Notes under the pieces: model-generated | Seen by the model: the letters and a program-made list of their open reading frames with translations, nothing else | Told to the model about the DNA's origin: nothing | Database searches by the model: none | Source of the DNA: Dysidea avara | Lineage: Eukaryota > Porifera > Demospongiae > Dictyoceratida > Dysideidae | Assembly (NCBI RefSeq): GCF_963678975.1 | Contig: NC_089272.1 | Span: forward strand, 26,477,471 to 26,541,470 | Direction of reading: 5' to 3' | DNA: 64,000 nt | In this document: piece after piece, positions 1 through 15,200 of the stretch | Layout: every line of letters begins with the position of its first letter | Position numbering within the stretch: the stretch's first letter is position 1 | Program-made: the position numbers and the translations under genes

Positions 1-720
1 ATCATGTACAGAGTTCAGCTACAAAGAAACCACCTGTACAGGATTCAACTACAAACAAATTACCCTGTATAGAGATCAGCTAGAAGAAGTTACCTTGTAG
101 ATAGTTCAGCTACAACAATTCACCCTGTAGAAAGATCAGCTAGAAGAAGTCACCTTGTAGAGTGTTCAGTTACAAAGAAACCATCATGTATAGAGTTCAG
201 GTGCAAACAAATCACTCTGTAGAGAGTTCAGCTACAAAGAAACCGCCATGTAGAGAGTTCAGCCTCATACAAAGCACCTTGTAGAGAATTCAACTACAAC
301 AAATCACCCTGTAGAGAAGAAGTTACCTTGTAGAGAGTTCAGCTACAAAGAAACCATCGTGTAGGGAGTTCAGCTACAAGAAACCACCATGTAGAGAGTT
401 TAGCTGCAAACAAATCACCTGTAGAGAGTTCAGCTAAAAAAAAAAATCACCCTGTAGAGAGTTCAGCTAGACGAAGTCACCTTATAGAGAGTTCAGCTAC
501 AAAGAAACCATCATGTAGAGAGTTCGGCTACAAAGACACCACCATGTAGAGAGTTTAGCTTCAAACAAATCACCTGTAGAGAGTTCAGCTAGAAACAAAA
601 TACCCTGTAGAGAGACCAGCTAGAAGAGGTTACCTTGTAGAGAGTTCAGCTACAAAGAAACCATCCTGTATATAGTTCAGCTACATTTCAAGTCACCCAG
701 TAGAGAGATCAGCTGCAAAA
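1..720 (-). repeat. Tandem array of a short (about 30-40 bp) degenerate unit
   Basis: The stretch is built from repeated units with the core TGTAGAGAGTTCAGCTA followed by a variable linker (ACAAAGAAACCAC, ACAAACAAATCACC or GAAGAAGTCACC). Unit length and linkers vary, so it is an old satellite-like array and not a CRISPR. The window starts inside it, so its left end is unseen. The same unit occurs on the opposite strand at 19340-20735, again next to the same spacer and palindrome, so array, spacer and palindrome form one composite repeat. Confidence 0.9.
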
Positions 721-930
721 AAATATCCTGTGGGGAATAATGGGCATGTAATAAATATATGTATATAATTTGTATAATTACTAATAAAATCAATAATAAT
801 TGAAGTACTAAAATTCTTCTTTAAGTTCTTTTCTTCTTCCTGTAGTAAAGAAAAAAACACATGGGTTAAAAAAGCCCCAAAGCCAGCCATAGGCCGGCTT
901 TGCAGTATACAAATACAAAAAGAAGTGATA

Positions 931-1252
931 TCTAATCAAAAACAGCCAAGCTGTAAAAAAAGGTGCGGCCCCCAAAAAGGCCATGGTGAAAAAAGATGTG
1001 AAATCCAAGGTGGCGGCCAAGAAATGGCTGTGATGGTAGGTTAATGGTTACATTTTAATAACGACAATTCAGGTGAATTTTGTGCCGCTTGGCCTTGGCA
1101 CCAAATTCACCTGAATTGTTGTTATTAAAATGTAACCATTAACCTACCATCACAGCCATTTCTTGGCCGCCACCTTGGATTTCACATCTTTTTTCACCAT
1201 GGCCTTTTTGGGGGCCGCACCTTTTTTTACAGCTTGGCTGTTTTTGATTAGA
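931..1252. mobile_element. Palindromic MITE, copy A of a four-copy family
   Basis: A near-perfect palindrome of about 320 bp. Its arms start TCTAATCAAAAACAGCCAAG and end with the reverse complement, and the centre is near 1090. Between it and the array at 1-720 lies a spacer with a small hairpin (AAAGCCAGCC-ATA-GGCCGGCTTT, about 885-907). A second copy is at 18769-19098, a diverged one at 42228-42493 and a single arm at 31043-31200. Open frames inside the arms on both strands are mirror images of one another and are not treated as genes. The superfamily is not assigned, because no clean target duplication was found. Confidence 0.85.
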
Positions 1253-1721
1253 TATATATATCTTGACATATCTGCATTCTGAAAGGATGATTTGCAGTAT
1301 GTGTACAGCTTCCTAGTACCAAGCACAAGTATAAACAAATACATACTACAAGTATGTACAAGTAAAACAAAAATGAGATACTAAATGGCTATGCAAATTT
1401 TTGGATGCTTTGTTTGTTTGTTGCAGTCTGATCTTATAGTACATAAGTGAATTAATTCTGGAGGCCAATTATGTGATATACTATGGCAAACTATAGTACT
1501 GAATTGATAAGATTTTTTTATTGGTGAAATTGTTTCCAACCTGTACTGTAATTTAACAACTACTATTGTAGTTTATGCACATTAATTTGTTGACTGTGTT
1601 TGAAATAGTAAGTTGCTGAGCTGCCTCAGTACTACAGATGTATTTACAGTGCTTTTGATTTGCATGTGAAATGATTCCCATAATTACATATTTCTCTGCT
1701 TTTACTTTTATTTAGCTGTTA

Positions 1722-4700
1722 ATGATGTTTGCTGTTCTTGTCTTGCTGCCACTGTTGCTACATGTTGGAGGTGAGCCTGTTAAGTGCTAACCATAGCTAT
1801 AAATATCTAGGACTTTGAACTTGGTTTTCTGGAGATGTGTACAAGGTCTTACTACCATAACAGTGCCATCCATAGGTTGTTCACAAAGTTTTGAGTTGTC
1901 AGGTTGATACCATTTAGAAAATTGGTTTGCAGAGAATGTTAAATATTTTATTGACTCTCTCTCATGTGTGAACATCTAACATAGTAATATTCTGTACAGC
2001 TGTGTACTATGTGTATATTGTATATTGTATGTACCCATAGCTCAAATAATCACTGATAATCCTATGAGCACTACAGTATGTAGCGGTAGTACTGCTAACA
2101 TGTCTTGTGGATTTATCGGTGGTGAGTCTGTGATACCAGACTGGAGAATGATAAGGAGAAGTAGCAATGGTATGATTATAAATGATACAGTCGTGGGTGG
2201 AGCAGATATTGTTAGTAATGATGATGATGGTCTAGTGTGGGTGCCTGATACAACAACTGGTTCATTTAATTATCCTAATAATCATTTGGTAATCGGTCCT
2301 GTGGATGAGACATATAATCAGTCATCATATCAGTGCATTATTAGAAGAAATGATGGTGACATATTGAGTGGCACTGGAACTCTTACAGTGGCTGGTAAGC
2401 ACAGATATAGTATTATGTGTTAGATCAGGGGAAACACAATTTTAATTTTATATGGATTTTATTCTTCTTTCTGCACATTATTTTTCAAGCATATTATACT
2501 TAATATACATGTAACATCTTTAAACAGGCTCTATACAGGTGTCCTATAGTTGTGCTGTAAAGCTTTAGTAAAGAAACTCCATGCATTTGGTTCCACATGG
2601 GATACTTTGAGATAATAAGTCACTTTGTAGTGTACAAATACATGAAATTGACAAGGAGAAAACATCCACAGACTCCTATAAGAAATTGAGCATAAATAGA
2701 ATGGCTGCAAGTTCAAGGCTGCCCAGGTTCAGTCATGGAGTTTTCCCATTTCTGCACCTTTTCAAACATAATTAATATAACATATTAAGCAGGCTGTAAG
2801 ACCAGGTGTCCTACAGACTTTCAGTACTTATGCTGTAAAGCATTAATAAATAAAATATAAGTCAATATTATAAGCTTTCTACACTTTTAAAGAATGCATT
2901 ATACAATCATAAAAAATTCAGTTCTACATTCTGTGTATATACCATTATTTTACAGCACAGCCCACAATTGACAGCATTTCAGTACTAGATGGATGTGTTT
3001 TCCTAAATGTATCATGGACAACGGCTAGTGATCCTATATGTGGTGATGTGAGCTATAATGTGACCCTGCTATCTGATACAGAGCTGATCAGGATGGTATC
3101 TACTTCACGCACTAGCTACATGTTTGGTGGCTTAAATGAGCAAATGTCATACTCTGTTACCATAGTAGTAATGGATATGTTTGGCAACAGTGATTCCATG
3201 AGTAATCAAACTGGAATGATGACATCAAAAGTTCCACAACGTATGTGAATATGTTTATGTGTATCACATTATGATTAGCAACACTAAATATTTCACGTGC
3301 ATTATAATAACATAATTTGTTCTAAGAAGCTAGGTTTGTTTGTTAGTGTTGAGCAGGCATGGGGCAAAGTACTTTGGTACTCGACTACTCGTACTTAAGG
3401 ACGCTTAAGTACACCTTGAGTACTAGTACTTATACTTACATAAATACTTTTGTACAAATTTAATGTACTTGTACTTAAGTCTTAAGTAATGTACTTAAGG
3501 TACTTAAAGTACTTGTAAGTACTTTAAAGTACATGAGTACAATGAAGTCCATTTACATACAATATGTACAAGTGAAATAAGTTGTAGCTATATATATTGG
3601 CTCAAAGATAATATATTTCTGGATTGACATGGTCAGCTTTTGGCTGAAGTCACTTGCCTGCATTTGGTCTAAAAACAGAATTTAGAAGGTTTCCCATCTT
3701 CTGATTATTTCTCTGCTGATCTTAGAAACAGTTGTACTGCTTTTGGCCTGAAAAATTTGGTTGATCATTATAAGAAGCATCTGTAGCAGCTAAGACGAAA
3801 GATTATGTCCTGAACAGAATGTCAACAACAACAAAGTACTGTACACTTACTAAGCAGGTGGATGAATACAATGAAACTGACACAGTAACAATGCCCCAAA
3901 ATCCAGCAAATACCACAACCAAAAAATACCCTCTGCTTTCAAGGTTGGCAAAAAAATTCTAGAAGTACCATCCTACTCTGTGCCTGTTGAGAGGCTCTCT
4001 TTAGCACTTCATGATCAGGAAAGGTATGAAAGATTTCACCTTACAGATGGCAGATTTTCACAATTTTATTAGGTGCAACCAAAACTACGTAAATGCAATT
4101 GTGAACACTGTAAGCATAATCTGTACTTGTACTTAAATACTTTCAAAAGTACTTGTACTTTACTTAAATACTTCTCTTAAAACAATGTCATGTACTTGTA
4201 CTTGTACTTCAGCAAATGTCAAAGTACTTGTACTTTACTTAAGTACTTTCACATGTACTTCGCCCCATGCCTGGTGTTGAGGATGTCCAATTGTTACAGT
4301 AAGACTTTCCGTATGTTAACTGTTCTTGGTATAAGAGAGCACCTATAATCTATAGTTATATACTAACAGTATTATTTACATGTGATATTAAAGCCTCTAT
4401 GAGAAAGTCACATAATAAGTGAACTGTATAATAAGTAAACTCGTAGGCCGACATGCATATCAAGGTACACAGTAGTGTGTCATGTAGTGGTGTGCGATAT
4501 AGGATATTTTCCTATCATGATTACTGCACACAACATAATTATCACGATACAATATATATCACGATATACAACTCATCACTCAGCTAGTGTATTTACAATG
4601 ATGACACTTGTAGCACTGACGTACTAGAAGTACAATACAACATGGTACATGACTAGCATACAACATTGTAAGCTCTTTTATCGAAAAAAAAGTACTACAT

Positions 4701-6222
4701 ACATGACATCTTGGGTACATTTTTCTCTAGTTATAGCTAAAATTTATAGTAAGCTTATATGACGATATAACGATTCTATATCATATCACGATATAAAAAA
4801 AAATTATCTCGATATTTCGATATTATATCACATATCACACATCACTAGTGTCATGTGGCTCAATAAGTTGGTGGGGCTCAATAAGTTGGTGGGCCACACC
4901 AGTGCATTATTAACAGGAAGAACAATATTTTCACACATATACATTGTAGCTCTATTACAAAACAAGACAATTTAGCTACGGGCGTTCCCTCTATCTTCAG
5001 TAAATAGCATACCAAATTTGATAAGCCTACAAAAATCAGCTTAATTTTTTTGCTGTTAAAATTTATTTTTCTCCATCTTTGTAAAATTCAAATGCACTAT
5101 TCAATTATCTTGAAATTTCATGTACGAAAGGCAGTTAAAGGTTTGAATACAATAACATAGTCATGAAGTTATTCATGAAAAATGAAACCAATAACGTTAT
5201 CATGCTTACAGAGTAATCTCGTTATGTGAAGAAGCTGAATTTGGTACATGGATAAGTTAACCATCAAACCTCAAACCTTAAATGGTTTGGTAGAAATCAA
5301 ACAGTAGAAATCAAACAGCTTCAGAGTCATGACAAAAAACAAAGCATGTTTAACTAGTATATGATCTAACTTCTTAAAAATGACTGATCAGTACAGGCAA
5401 ATGGCTCATAGTAACTATTGAAAATTGCTGTGTGAATAGTCTATCTATCATCACTTTAAGCATTTATGGTTGCAAGTGAATCATAATAACACCTACAAAG
5501 TTATGCACAGTAAATTCAAATGGGTCAATTCTACCTCCATGGGTAAATTTAAATTACAGAAAGTTTGGTTAAAATGACCATCTAAAAGTGGTTGTAACCG
5601 GGGTAGGTATTTGAACTAAATCAGCCAAAATAACTAGGAAAGGTCAATATAACTGTTCACCTTGGATGTTGAATTAACATATTGTGGTAATTTCAGTGTG
5701 TATTGTCAAGTCTATTATGGTAAAGATTAGATGACCAGCTACATGGTAAAATAATTTACATTGGTACACTGATTATTATAACATTTGTGGTTAATACTGT
5801 TACATCCCACAATCAAAAGTGAACATGGAGAATATAGGTTTATGTACAATTTGAAAGCTCTATAAGAATAGGTATGTTTAAAGTATTAAGATGCAGTATG
5901 TAACAGTTATCCTGAATATGTGTCATAGTTAGATTAATGTATCTTATTACTAATGATGACTGACTTCTTAATTGACATAAACAAACAGACAAACAAACAT
6001 TTTGTGACGAGAGTTAATTTTACTACAACAGATGGTTAAAATGGCCATGATGGTAGGTTATTTCAAACTTAGCTAACGGTTGAAGAGACCCTGGGCAATA
6101 TGACTATATCTTACGTCATTACTACCAAAAAATCGGCTGTTTGAATTGCAGGTAAAACAACCCAAAAATTTGGGTCATTTGTACCCGTTTGAATTTACAG
6201 TGTGCAAAAAAGCCTGACTTCT

Positions 6223-6265
<43 letters not shown>

Positions 6266-9200
6266 TGAAAGGCTGTCTGTCTATCCATCTATCTGTTTGT
6301 CTGCTTTGTGACACCGCTAACTTGACAACCAAAGCACGTATCAACATGGAACTTTGACGAAATTAAGCACTGATCATCTGGCAACTCCAAGTTTATTGTT
6401 ACACATTGCTACATGCTTTCAGTCACTCTCTACAGAATGTTGAAGGCATTGGTGCAGAAGACTTTGATTAGGGACCCGCCAATTATGCTGGCATAATTAT
6501 TAGCATAATAGGTGCCTGAAAGCATTGAGCATAATTCTAGCATAATCGGTAGAATATTTGTGTAATAGTGTAGCTATCACAGAAAGATCGATATACTGTA
6601 AGGCCAGGCAAAGTTGATTGTTAGTTTCCCGTTTCAAGATTTTCAAAATATCACGCGGGTGGGCGGTCATTATTCATTATGGCTAAAACCTTGCAGAAAA
6701 CACTAAAATAAACCCACTATTTGAAAATCCATGCGGTGGAAATAGCCATATAATGAAACTTTTGTGGCATTTTTATTAGACCATGCGGGCGGAAACTGGA
6801 ATCTAACAATCAACTTTGCTTGGCCCAATAGAACAGTCAGTAACTCTAATAGAACAATCATATAGCTGACTGTTCTATTAGAGTATATCGATCTTTTCTG
6901 TAATATGCATTTTGACAAGTAAGTTTGTGCTTCAGCCACTTATTATTTATCCATAAACTGGAAATTATTAGTAGAGCATGAGAACTGAGGCATAAATAAT
7001 TGGGCATAATTTGAGCATAATAGGTAAGTATTGAGCATAAATTTAAGCATAATAGGTATATTTTTGAGCAGTGCAGCATAGCATAATAGGTAAAATTATG
7101 AGCATAATCGGCGGGTCCCTACTTGAGATACATTCCTGTCAAAACCATGAGCAAACAGCCAAAGCGTTAGTGCATAGAACTGTTATAACCCAGAGGCCCA
7201 GGGTTTGATTCCTGCCCATGACAACTTTATTTTCTTTTTCTCAGTGCCACCTTTTTGTGACACATTTTTTCATATGTCAGCTATCAACACTTACTCGGCA
7301 ATCTTTACACATATTAACATGATTCACATGCAAAATTAAATGCACACTATCTGACCACGTCACAAAGTTTATTGCAAGCTTCTACATGAGTTCCTTCGAC
7401 CACTACAGCACTTTGAAGGCCATGATGTATGAGAAAACCTCAGCTGCATTCCATAGCAAACCACAGGACAAACAGCTCGACTGCTATAGCACCTTCCTGT
7501 GGTTTATTTGGCTGTGTAGGCTGCAGGTTACAATCCAGTCACAGGCATGACTTTTCTTTTTGTTTTGTCTACCCTTTTGGTACACACTTTTCTAACTTTA
7601 CTTTTTTGTGTTCATAGCAAGTTCATAGCATCCTGGTATTGCTTCACAGCATATGGACTGTTGGAAAGTATACAGTTGCATATTTGATAGGTATAGGGCA
7701 GGCATGGGTTAGCTAATTGGGTGTATGTTCGTTTATCTGTATGTTTGTCTGTGTATTCTATTAGAGTAAGTGCCACCTCTTTATAGTACGTTCATGTTGA
7801 GCTGAATCCTGGGTTGTTGGTTAGGAGGCCACACAAGATCAAAGGCTTTAAACATAATGTTCATGACGCATTTATTCGTAACCCCATGTTATGGGCACGC
7901 ACTTAATTGTTGAGAATATGGCGTCCAGTGCACCATCAGCGAGTGCAGAGCAAAACCCTCTTGGAAAGAAGTTAAACAGCCAAACGAAGTATCTACTTAT
8001 GTAACTATGAAGTACTTTAAGCAAGAAGCAAAGAAATGTAAAATTCCTGTCAACATCACGGAGAGAATCTCGAAGGCCACCGGTATTGTATGTAATGCCT
8101 TCTTTGCTGGGTTTTGGCATACATTACGCCACACAGGGATTTCAAGGACATCCATTGTAAGAGTTAGAATGGAACACCGCAAGAAAGGCAGTTTATCTAC
8201 ACCAAGAAAAGGCACTTTGCACGAGCCCGCTCAATTGTAATCTTCAGGTACAAATGTTCATGAGTCCATGTTGATGCAGACAGTTTTGACCAAGATTCCA
8301 TCAGACAAGATCCATTCATTGTACGGAAGGAAGGAAGGAAATCTATCGTTCTCAAAGGTTTTAGCAAGTTAAATCTTGAACCCTGGAACTTTGTCACATA
8401 CTCCGTCTTAGGCCAAACTTAAGAAGGATGGTGCTTTCTCTGGAGGTAGAACATAGCTTTAAAGAGTGTTGAGTGGTATGGGATTTAAGTACAAGACGAT
8501 TAATGACAAGAGGTTAGCATTGAAACTGTTTGTGCTATGTCACTACACGTATACACAGGGTATACTATGAGCAGTCCTTCATAGTCCATCAACGTCATAA
8601 ATATTGAAGACGAACGAGGTACAACAGAACTGAAGGAAGACCAGTTGTGTACTTGGATGAAACTTGGGTAATGAAGAACTTCTAGAGCAATTCCCCATCC
8701 AAATCAGCAGTGATAGTGAAGATGGCGATGGTGGTATTAATGAATCTTCCACTAGCAGCAACAGGTCCAAGTCTTTTTCTGGGCTTACTTCATCTGATGT
8801 AAGATTGTTTGATATTTGCAGCATTGGTGTTACAACTTGATTTTGTTCCCCAGGAGTCATCAGGTAGCTGGGATTAAACTCTGTGAAGTACATGAAATAC
8901 AGATGAAGTATAAGTGTGTGCACTTTAATAAAAAAATACCATTGCTTTATTGTGCTAGCAGAAGTTGAACATACCATCCCTTGTATATTTAATCAGTGCA
9001 GGAGTGTTTGGAAGTCACTACAGGTACTATCAGCCCAAATTCATACAAACAGTATTATTTCATTTGTTGAAACTTTTAGAGTTTTTGGGAATGTAACTTC
9101 AAAAACAAAATGCTGGCTGAAAAGACTGTGTACATGTGTGGTGAAGTGATGAGAAAAGGATTTAAATGACAAATTAATTAAATGACAAATTGACTAAATG

Positions 9201-12200
9201 GGAATAGAAGATGATAGGCAGCTGTGTGGTGAATGTGAAGTAAAATACATGTTTTTGGCTCACTTGCAGGAACACCAATGCTGCATAACAGATTTTAAGC
9301 TGTTATAATTTGGTTTTTTCTCTTCTTAGGCTGAAGAAGTTTTCCCTGAATATAAGCAGGACACTTATCTTCTAAATGCAGTGCAACAGTGGCCCCAGCT
9401 CTTCTACTTATGCAACTCTGTTTTACATAGACAAAAACTGTTTTATTTTTCTTGTAAAAGTGTATTACAGCCTCTTACATAACAGATGGTGAAATCATGC
9501 GTGTTGAGGGCGGGTGTGTGATGTCTGGCTTCGCCACAAACATGTGTCAACATGAACATCAAAGGGCCACATTTTAGAGGCTTCCCATTGAAAGTGTATG
9601 GCAAAACTTTACAGTGTCATAACTGGAGTGTCTTACATTCGAATGAAGTGCTTTTAATATATTTTTAGCGGATTGAGAAGCGCTACGTATCGAGCAATAC
9701 AGGAGGCCCATGCGATGTAGCAATTGTAAGTTATTAATCGTTTTTGAGGATTCAGATCAATGCGAACATACTATAGTAACTTCAATTCTTTATGATATTA
9801 ACTGTTTGCCTAAATTATAAAAATAAATTTCAGGAAGTGTACACCTGTGTGTTACACGTAAGTCAATGTTTGTCTGCAATAATTATAGCTATTGACCATG
9901 CTACAGTTTCTGTGTGATAGGACACATACTACTAGCGCCACATAGTTTGGACATGTGTTGATAATAATAATTATAATAATACTTATAGCTTGCATGTGGT
10001 TCTGCTGTTTAATTAACCTGCATGTTCACACCATTTTACTACGTATTAGGCTTGCATGATAGAATAAGATTCATGTAAAAAAATTAAAGTGACCATACAT
10101 GCTACACTTTAGGATATTATCTCTGTAATGCTTCATTCCAAATGCATTGAATTGTCATTGTGGTTAGTGTAAAAATGTGAAATGGTCCTTCACGAAGAGT
10201 AGGTACCAATGCTAGTATGCAATATGCAATATTATGTAATTGAGATAGCTACTCTAAGAACAGTCATACTAATAAAACATTCATCCAACAAATACATGCA
10301 CTAAATAAGTTGGTCCCACTTTGTAAAATAAGACAGGTGAAGGAAGCCACAAAGCTGGCCACAGACTAGATTTAGGATTTTACACGTACAAAAAGAAGAG
10401 TAAATATGCCAAAACAGCCAATTAAAATGTTATCATTAAAATTAATTAACATCACTGAAGCCATTTCTTTGCTACCAACTATTTTATTACACCTTGAATG
10501 TTTTGGCCATGTGCTACATGTTCCTATGTAGTAATGTTGTTGTATATTGTGCACCATAGGACCTGATTCTCCTGATATGGTAACCGCTGACATAGACATT
10601 ACTAACGACAAATTTGTGATTACAGTATCATGGCAGGTATATTTTGTGCACAAATGATAGTTTGTATTGTTGTATGTGAGAAAGGATTATAGACTTTGAG
10701 TCAGTTGGCATTTGGGTGACTTAAAGTAATTACATACTTAAAACGGCATTTATATATGTATATGGACCAATAAATTACAGGCAAAATCGCAACTACAAAG
10801 ATGGGACTCAGCTCAGTTTGTTCAGTGCTCTCCTTATATACCTTCATGTGCACAATAATGAAGGTCATTCCTACAAACATGACAGTGGTAAACTTTTACC
10901 TCATCATAAATAATCACTCATAATTCACATGTCATTTACTGTACAAATATGAAATACCATATGCTGACTGGTGTGGCAACACCCCGGGAATTGTGCACTT
11001 GGCATTTTCTGTCTGCAAACACACCAATGTGTTTTAGGAGGATCTTGTGATCTTAAACCTGTCAAACTAGTTTACGCAATGAATCATAATGATGTCATCA
11101 CATTTTGTGTATCCTACAAGATTGGTCCTGAATAAAGCATATTGATTTCAATTAATGGTGCTATGACAAAGCACAAAAGGCTAGTATATATTCTCTTATT
11201 TTATCACTAGAGCATATATGTTGGCTTCATTTACTGTACATAGATTTACACTTTGCACTGTATTTATTCTATGCCCACCCCAAGGCATGTTAACATTAAC
11301 TTCAATTTATTACATTACACCAAACAGGTGAATCTGAAGGTGTATAGCGGATCAAAACAATTAAAATGTGCATATAAAATTTTTAATATGTGGCATGAAT
11401 ATTTTATTTCAATACATAGTTTTTACTTAGCTGGTGACATTTTTCAATCAAAAATAATGAATTGTCAAAGTTGGTAGATAAGATGTGAGCAGTAGACCTA
11501 TTTCACAAATCCAGTTTACATATTATTATTTATGAAAATGGTAGAATGTAGTATTGTATATGTATATTTCCTCACCAGGCTGGTCCAACTACTCGTTGTA
11601 CAGCTGCTGTTACCACATACAGTATCAATACTATAGTGAATGGAAGTCTTAATATGAGTCAGATGGTCTTATCCAGTGTGACTACTATTAATTTGGTTAA
11701 TATCTTCCCTGATGTTGTACAAAGTAGCACTAACTATATTGTTGCTGTATCAGCTGTTAATGATCAAGGATTTAGTGATCCCAGTACACCAGTTAACTTT
11801 AGTGAGTTGTATAATATAGTATTTGCATTATACATAATACACTGTATGTGTGCTTATTGTGTTGTATGCGTTACACTACTGAAATATTTTAATCATTGTT
11901 CAGTAATTACCACAGAGCATAATTTTAGGATACAAATAAAAGTAGCTGTACCATATTATATGTATTTGTATGCAACCAATTTACTAACCTGTCCAATGCA
12001 AATCATACACTGACAATACTGATATGTGCTTTTCCCTAATCGAGCGCATATTGAAAACTGTAAGGTATATGAATGCAGAAATGTTACTATAGTATATTAA
12101 TAGTAATATCATCCTGTGCATTGTATGTGTTTACTGGCACCTACTTAACAGTATTTTTCTCTAAGAATATAAATATTATTGTGAATTTTGGAAAGCCATC

Positions 12201-15200
12201 AATGTATGTGCATAACTATTGGGAAACATATACTTTACCATGCCTGGATGCATCTAACAGTTAGCCTTTGGTGTAGCCATGATTTTAAGCAACCGTTCAA
12301 GACTGTATGTGTAACACAAGCATACAACCATGGGTGGTAGGCAGGCAAACATGTAGAAGACATCCAAGCAATTATCAAAGGATTTTCAGATTTCTACCCT
12401 TGTTGTTCATTACTCCTAGAAGTCCTAGAGCATTCCTAGCTACTTGCATACATCCCATAAAACACGAAACAGCCTGAGCAACCTAATGCACCATTGAAGT
12501 GGAGTTTTCACTACCTTGCATAACTACACCCCCATACTACTGTATGTACAGTATATACTCATTTGAACCACGGCCATACCTTGCATGCAGTGATAACTAG
12601 CCATTTTCCAAATTTTGGACACAATTATCATTGCAAAATTGCTTGTATTCAATCCTCAATATGTGTGTAATAATGTTTCAAATTTCTTCCTGTAGATACA
12701 TTTATTCTACAAAGCTGCACTGCAGCTTCACATACTGCTGGGTTTATTACTGTATCATGTAATTCATCTCATGAACTTCAAGTCACCGCAACATGTTACA
12801 GTTGTGCTCCGCAAAGAGTTACTGCTAATGGTGTCAGTAATTTCAATATCAGTGGTCTGCAGCCTGGTGGAAACTATATGCTCATTATCAGAGCATACAG
12901 CAATGGACAGGTGGTTTTGGAAAATTTAACTGTGTTACTAAATACTACAGTGCTGAATAGAAGTGAGTCAAGTGTATACTGCATGTAAACTTGAATAGTT
13001 TGCATGGATGGGCTAAGTACATTATATGCTGCTGTATACCATTGTGAGATTCTGGTAAAGATGGTGATACTGTAGTTGCATTGGTTTAAATATTGTCTAC
13101 AAGATGATTACAAGGATAAGTTATCAAGTTCGCCAATAAAAACATTTTTCCCAAATTTCTACTGCATATATTAAAGACAACTAGCTATAGGAAGGAATTG
13201 CCATTATGCAATGGTATAGTTGAATAGTATAATACTGCTGAAACAGTTAGCTATAACTATCACAGCTACCATAATTAGGTTTATGCTTTTACTAACAACT
13301 ATTATAGTGTGCCAACTGTACAATTTGATTTCTCTACAACTTCTTTGTGCATCTAGAATGCAGTGTGTTTATGTCAGCCTTGCGTGGCACAGATCGTATA
13401 CTTTTTAGGTGTAGGGGCTTATTGCTTTCAGTGTAAGTGCCTGCACCTAAAAACAATCAGTCTGTCACATTTCCAGCACCAAAGTTGTTCTTAGAGATCC
13501 CAGAAAAGTTGGGATAATGCCTGAGGTAATTGGTTCACACGCACACATTCTGGTGAGTAGAGATGGCAATGAAGATTGTCAACAAAGACCTAATGCTTAC
13601 AAAACATGAGGAGACATGTCAGCTTCTACTACTAGTCTTACTTGTATGAGAACTGCCTCGAAGTATTGCTGAGAAACACCAAGAGTTGCATTTGTACTTA
13701 TATGGCTTTGTAGAACAACTTTGGTACCAGACTGAATTTTTAGGCATGGGCTCTTATACTAAAGTGATCAGCCCAAAATAATTATACGGTCTGTGCCCCA
13801 CGAGAATATGTTTATATACAGTGTACACTGCACCTTGAATCCCTCACCATGCCCGTGGTGTTATTGGGGATAAATACTGTAGAAGGATGATATAATTTGT
13901 TAGAAAAATCAAATTTTGTGCCAAATGAAACTAAATCAACAAGGGTTTCCGATAAAACAATCATGGATCTAAATTTAGTATTCATGTGCTCTCAAGCTCT
14001 GTGTAGTGTTGTATTTGACATGGCCATTAAAGAATAGTTATGCAGGCATGACGTAGAGTCTATGGAATTATTCCATAGACTCCCAGCACATTTTCCAATA
14101 TGACTGTTTAGACTCTATTTTCTACTAATTAGTTACCCATTCCATGGTTGTTTCTGTAATGGTATCAACAAAAGTGGTTGGATTTCCACAATAATACTAA
14201 TTCCATGCAGCCATGCATGCTCATGTGATACAAGTAAGTGTCCCTCATTACATCACAGCATATATATTAGCAATGCATATACTCATTGGAGAAACCTACA
14301 TTTTGAGCATATGTTATATTGTGCCTGAAGGCGTGGAGTATATTAGAAAACAAGGTGGATTTGTCAGAAAGTAAGGTATTAAGGGAATGCTACCTGTAGC
14401 ATTGATCGAGATTTATTCTTTGAGTTTGTTGCATCAGTGCCACACCATGCCAGACATTGGTATTGAATGCCTAGCTGAATGCTAATGATGCTTGTCTTGT
14501 CCAGAATGTAAGCTAACAGTAAGAACATTAGTTTTGTTTTGGGCTTTGCCAATTTTTGTTTGATGAATGTAGTAAACAACCACCAGTGAGACCACAAGTT
14601 ATTAACTATTTAGTAGCCCCACCACAGGTTTTTATTGGATTTAGTAACCTCAGACATCAAAGGTAATATTACGTAAAATTTTCTAGGTACTGAAAATACC
14701 CTTTTTACATAAAGGCATGTATCTATTACCAAGAGTTCATAATGCAAGTAAGGGAGAGAGTATCTAACTAGAATACATCCAGGAAAATCATTGAGTCAAG
14801 TAACGCATTAAGCCTGTTCACAGAATAAAGCCGGGAGTTTGTAAAAGACGGAATAAGGAATAGCAGAATAATGGAATAACTCGCATCACAACGAACGGGC
14901 ATTTATATGGCTTATGCAATGTTAGGGTGATTGTACTGTTACAGCTGTGAACTCATCCCTCGTAGATATCCTTACAATGTAGGGTGATTGTGTGTACTGT
15001 TACAGCTGTGAACTACACTGCTTCGTCACTCATAGATGTCCTAGCGAAATGATTACTATACGCTCTTACTACTACTGTATGTAGCTAAGCTAGAATATAC
15101 AGTAGTTAGCCATTAGTTTCGTTTTCGAGTCTTCATCCTTCCAGTGGAGGGATGAAACGAAACGAATGCCACGCCCCCTTTGCTCATGACGTTGGTACCA

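Noticed and set aside
1-720. CRISPR-like array
   Set aside because: Unit length and sequence vary, there are no unique spacers between constant repeats, and the genome is eukaryotic. A reverse-complement copy at 19340-20735 shows it is satellite-like.
808-1344. Small open frames in the palindromic MITE
   Set aside because: Frames in the two arms mirror each other on opposite strands and recur in copy B at 18774-19093; this is repeat sequence, not genes.
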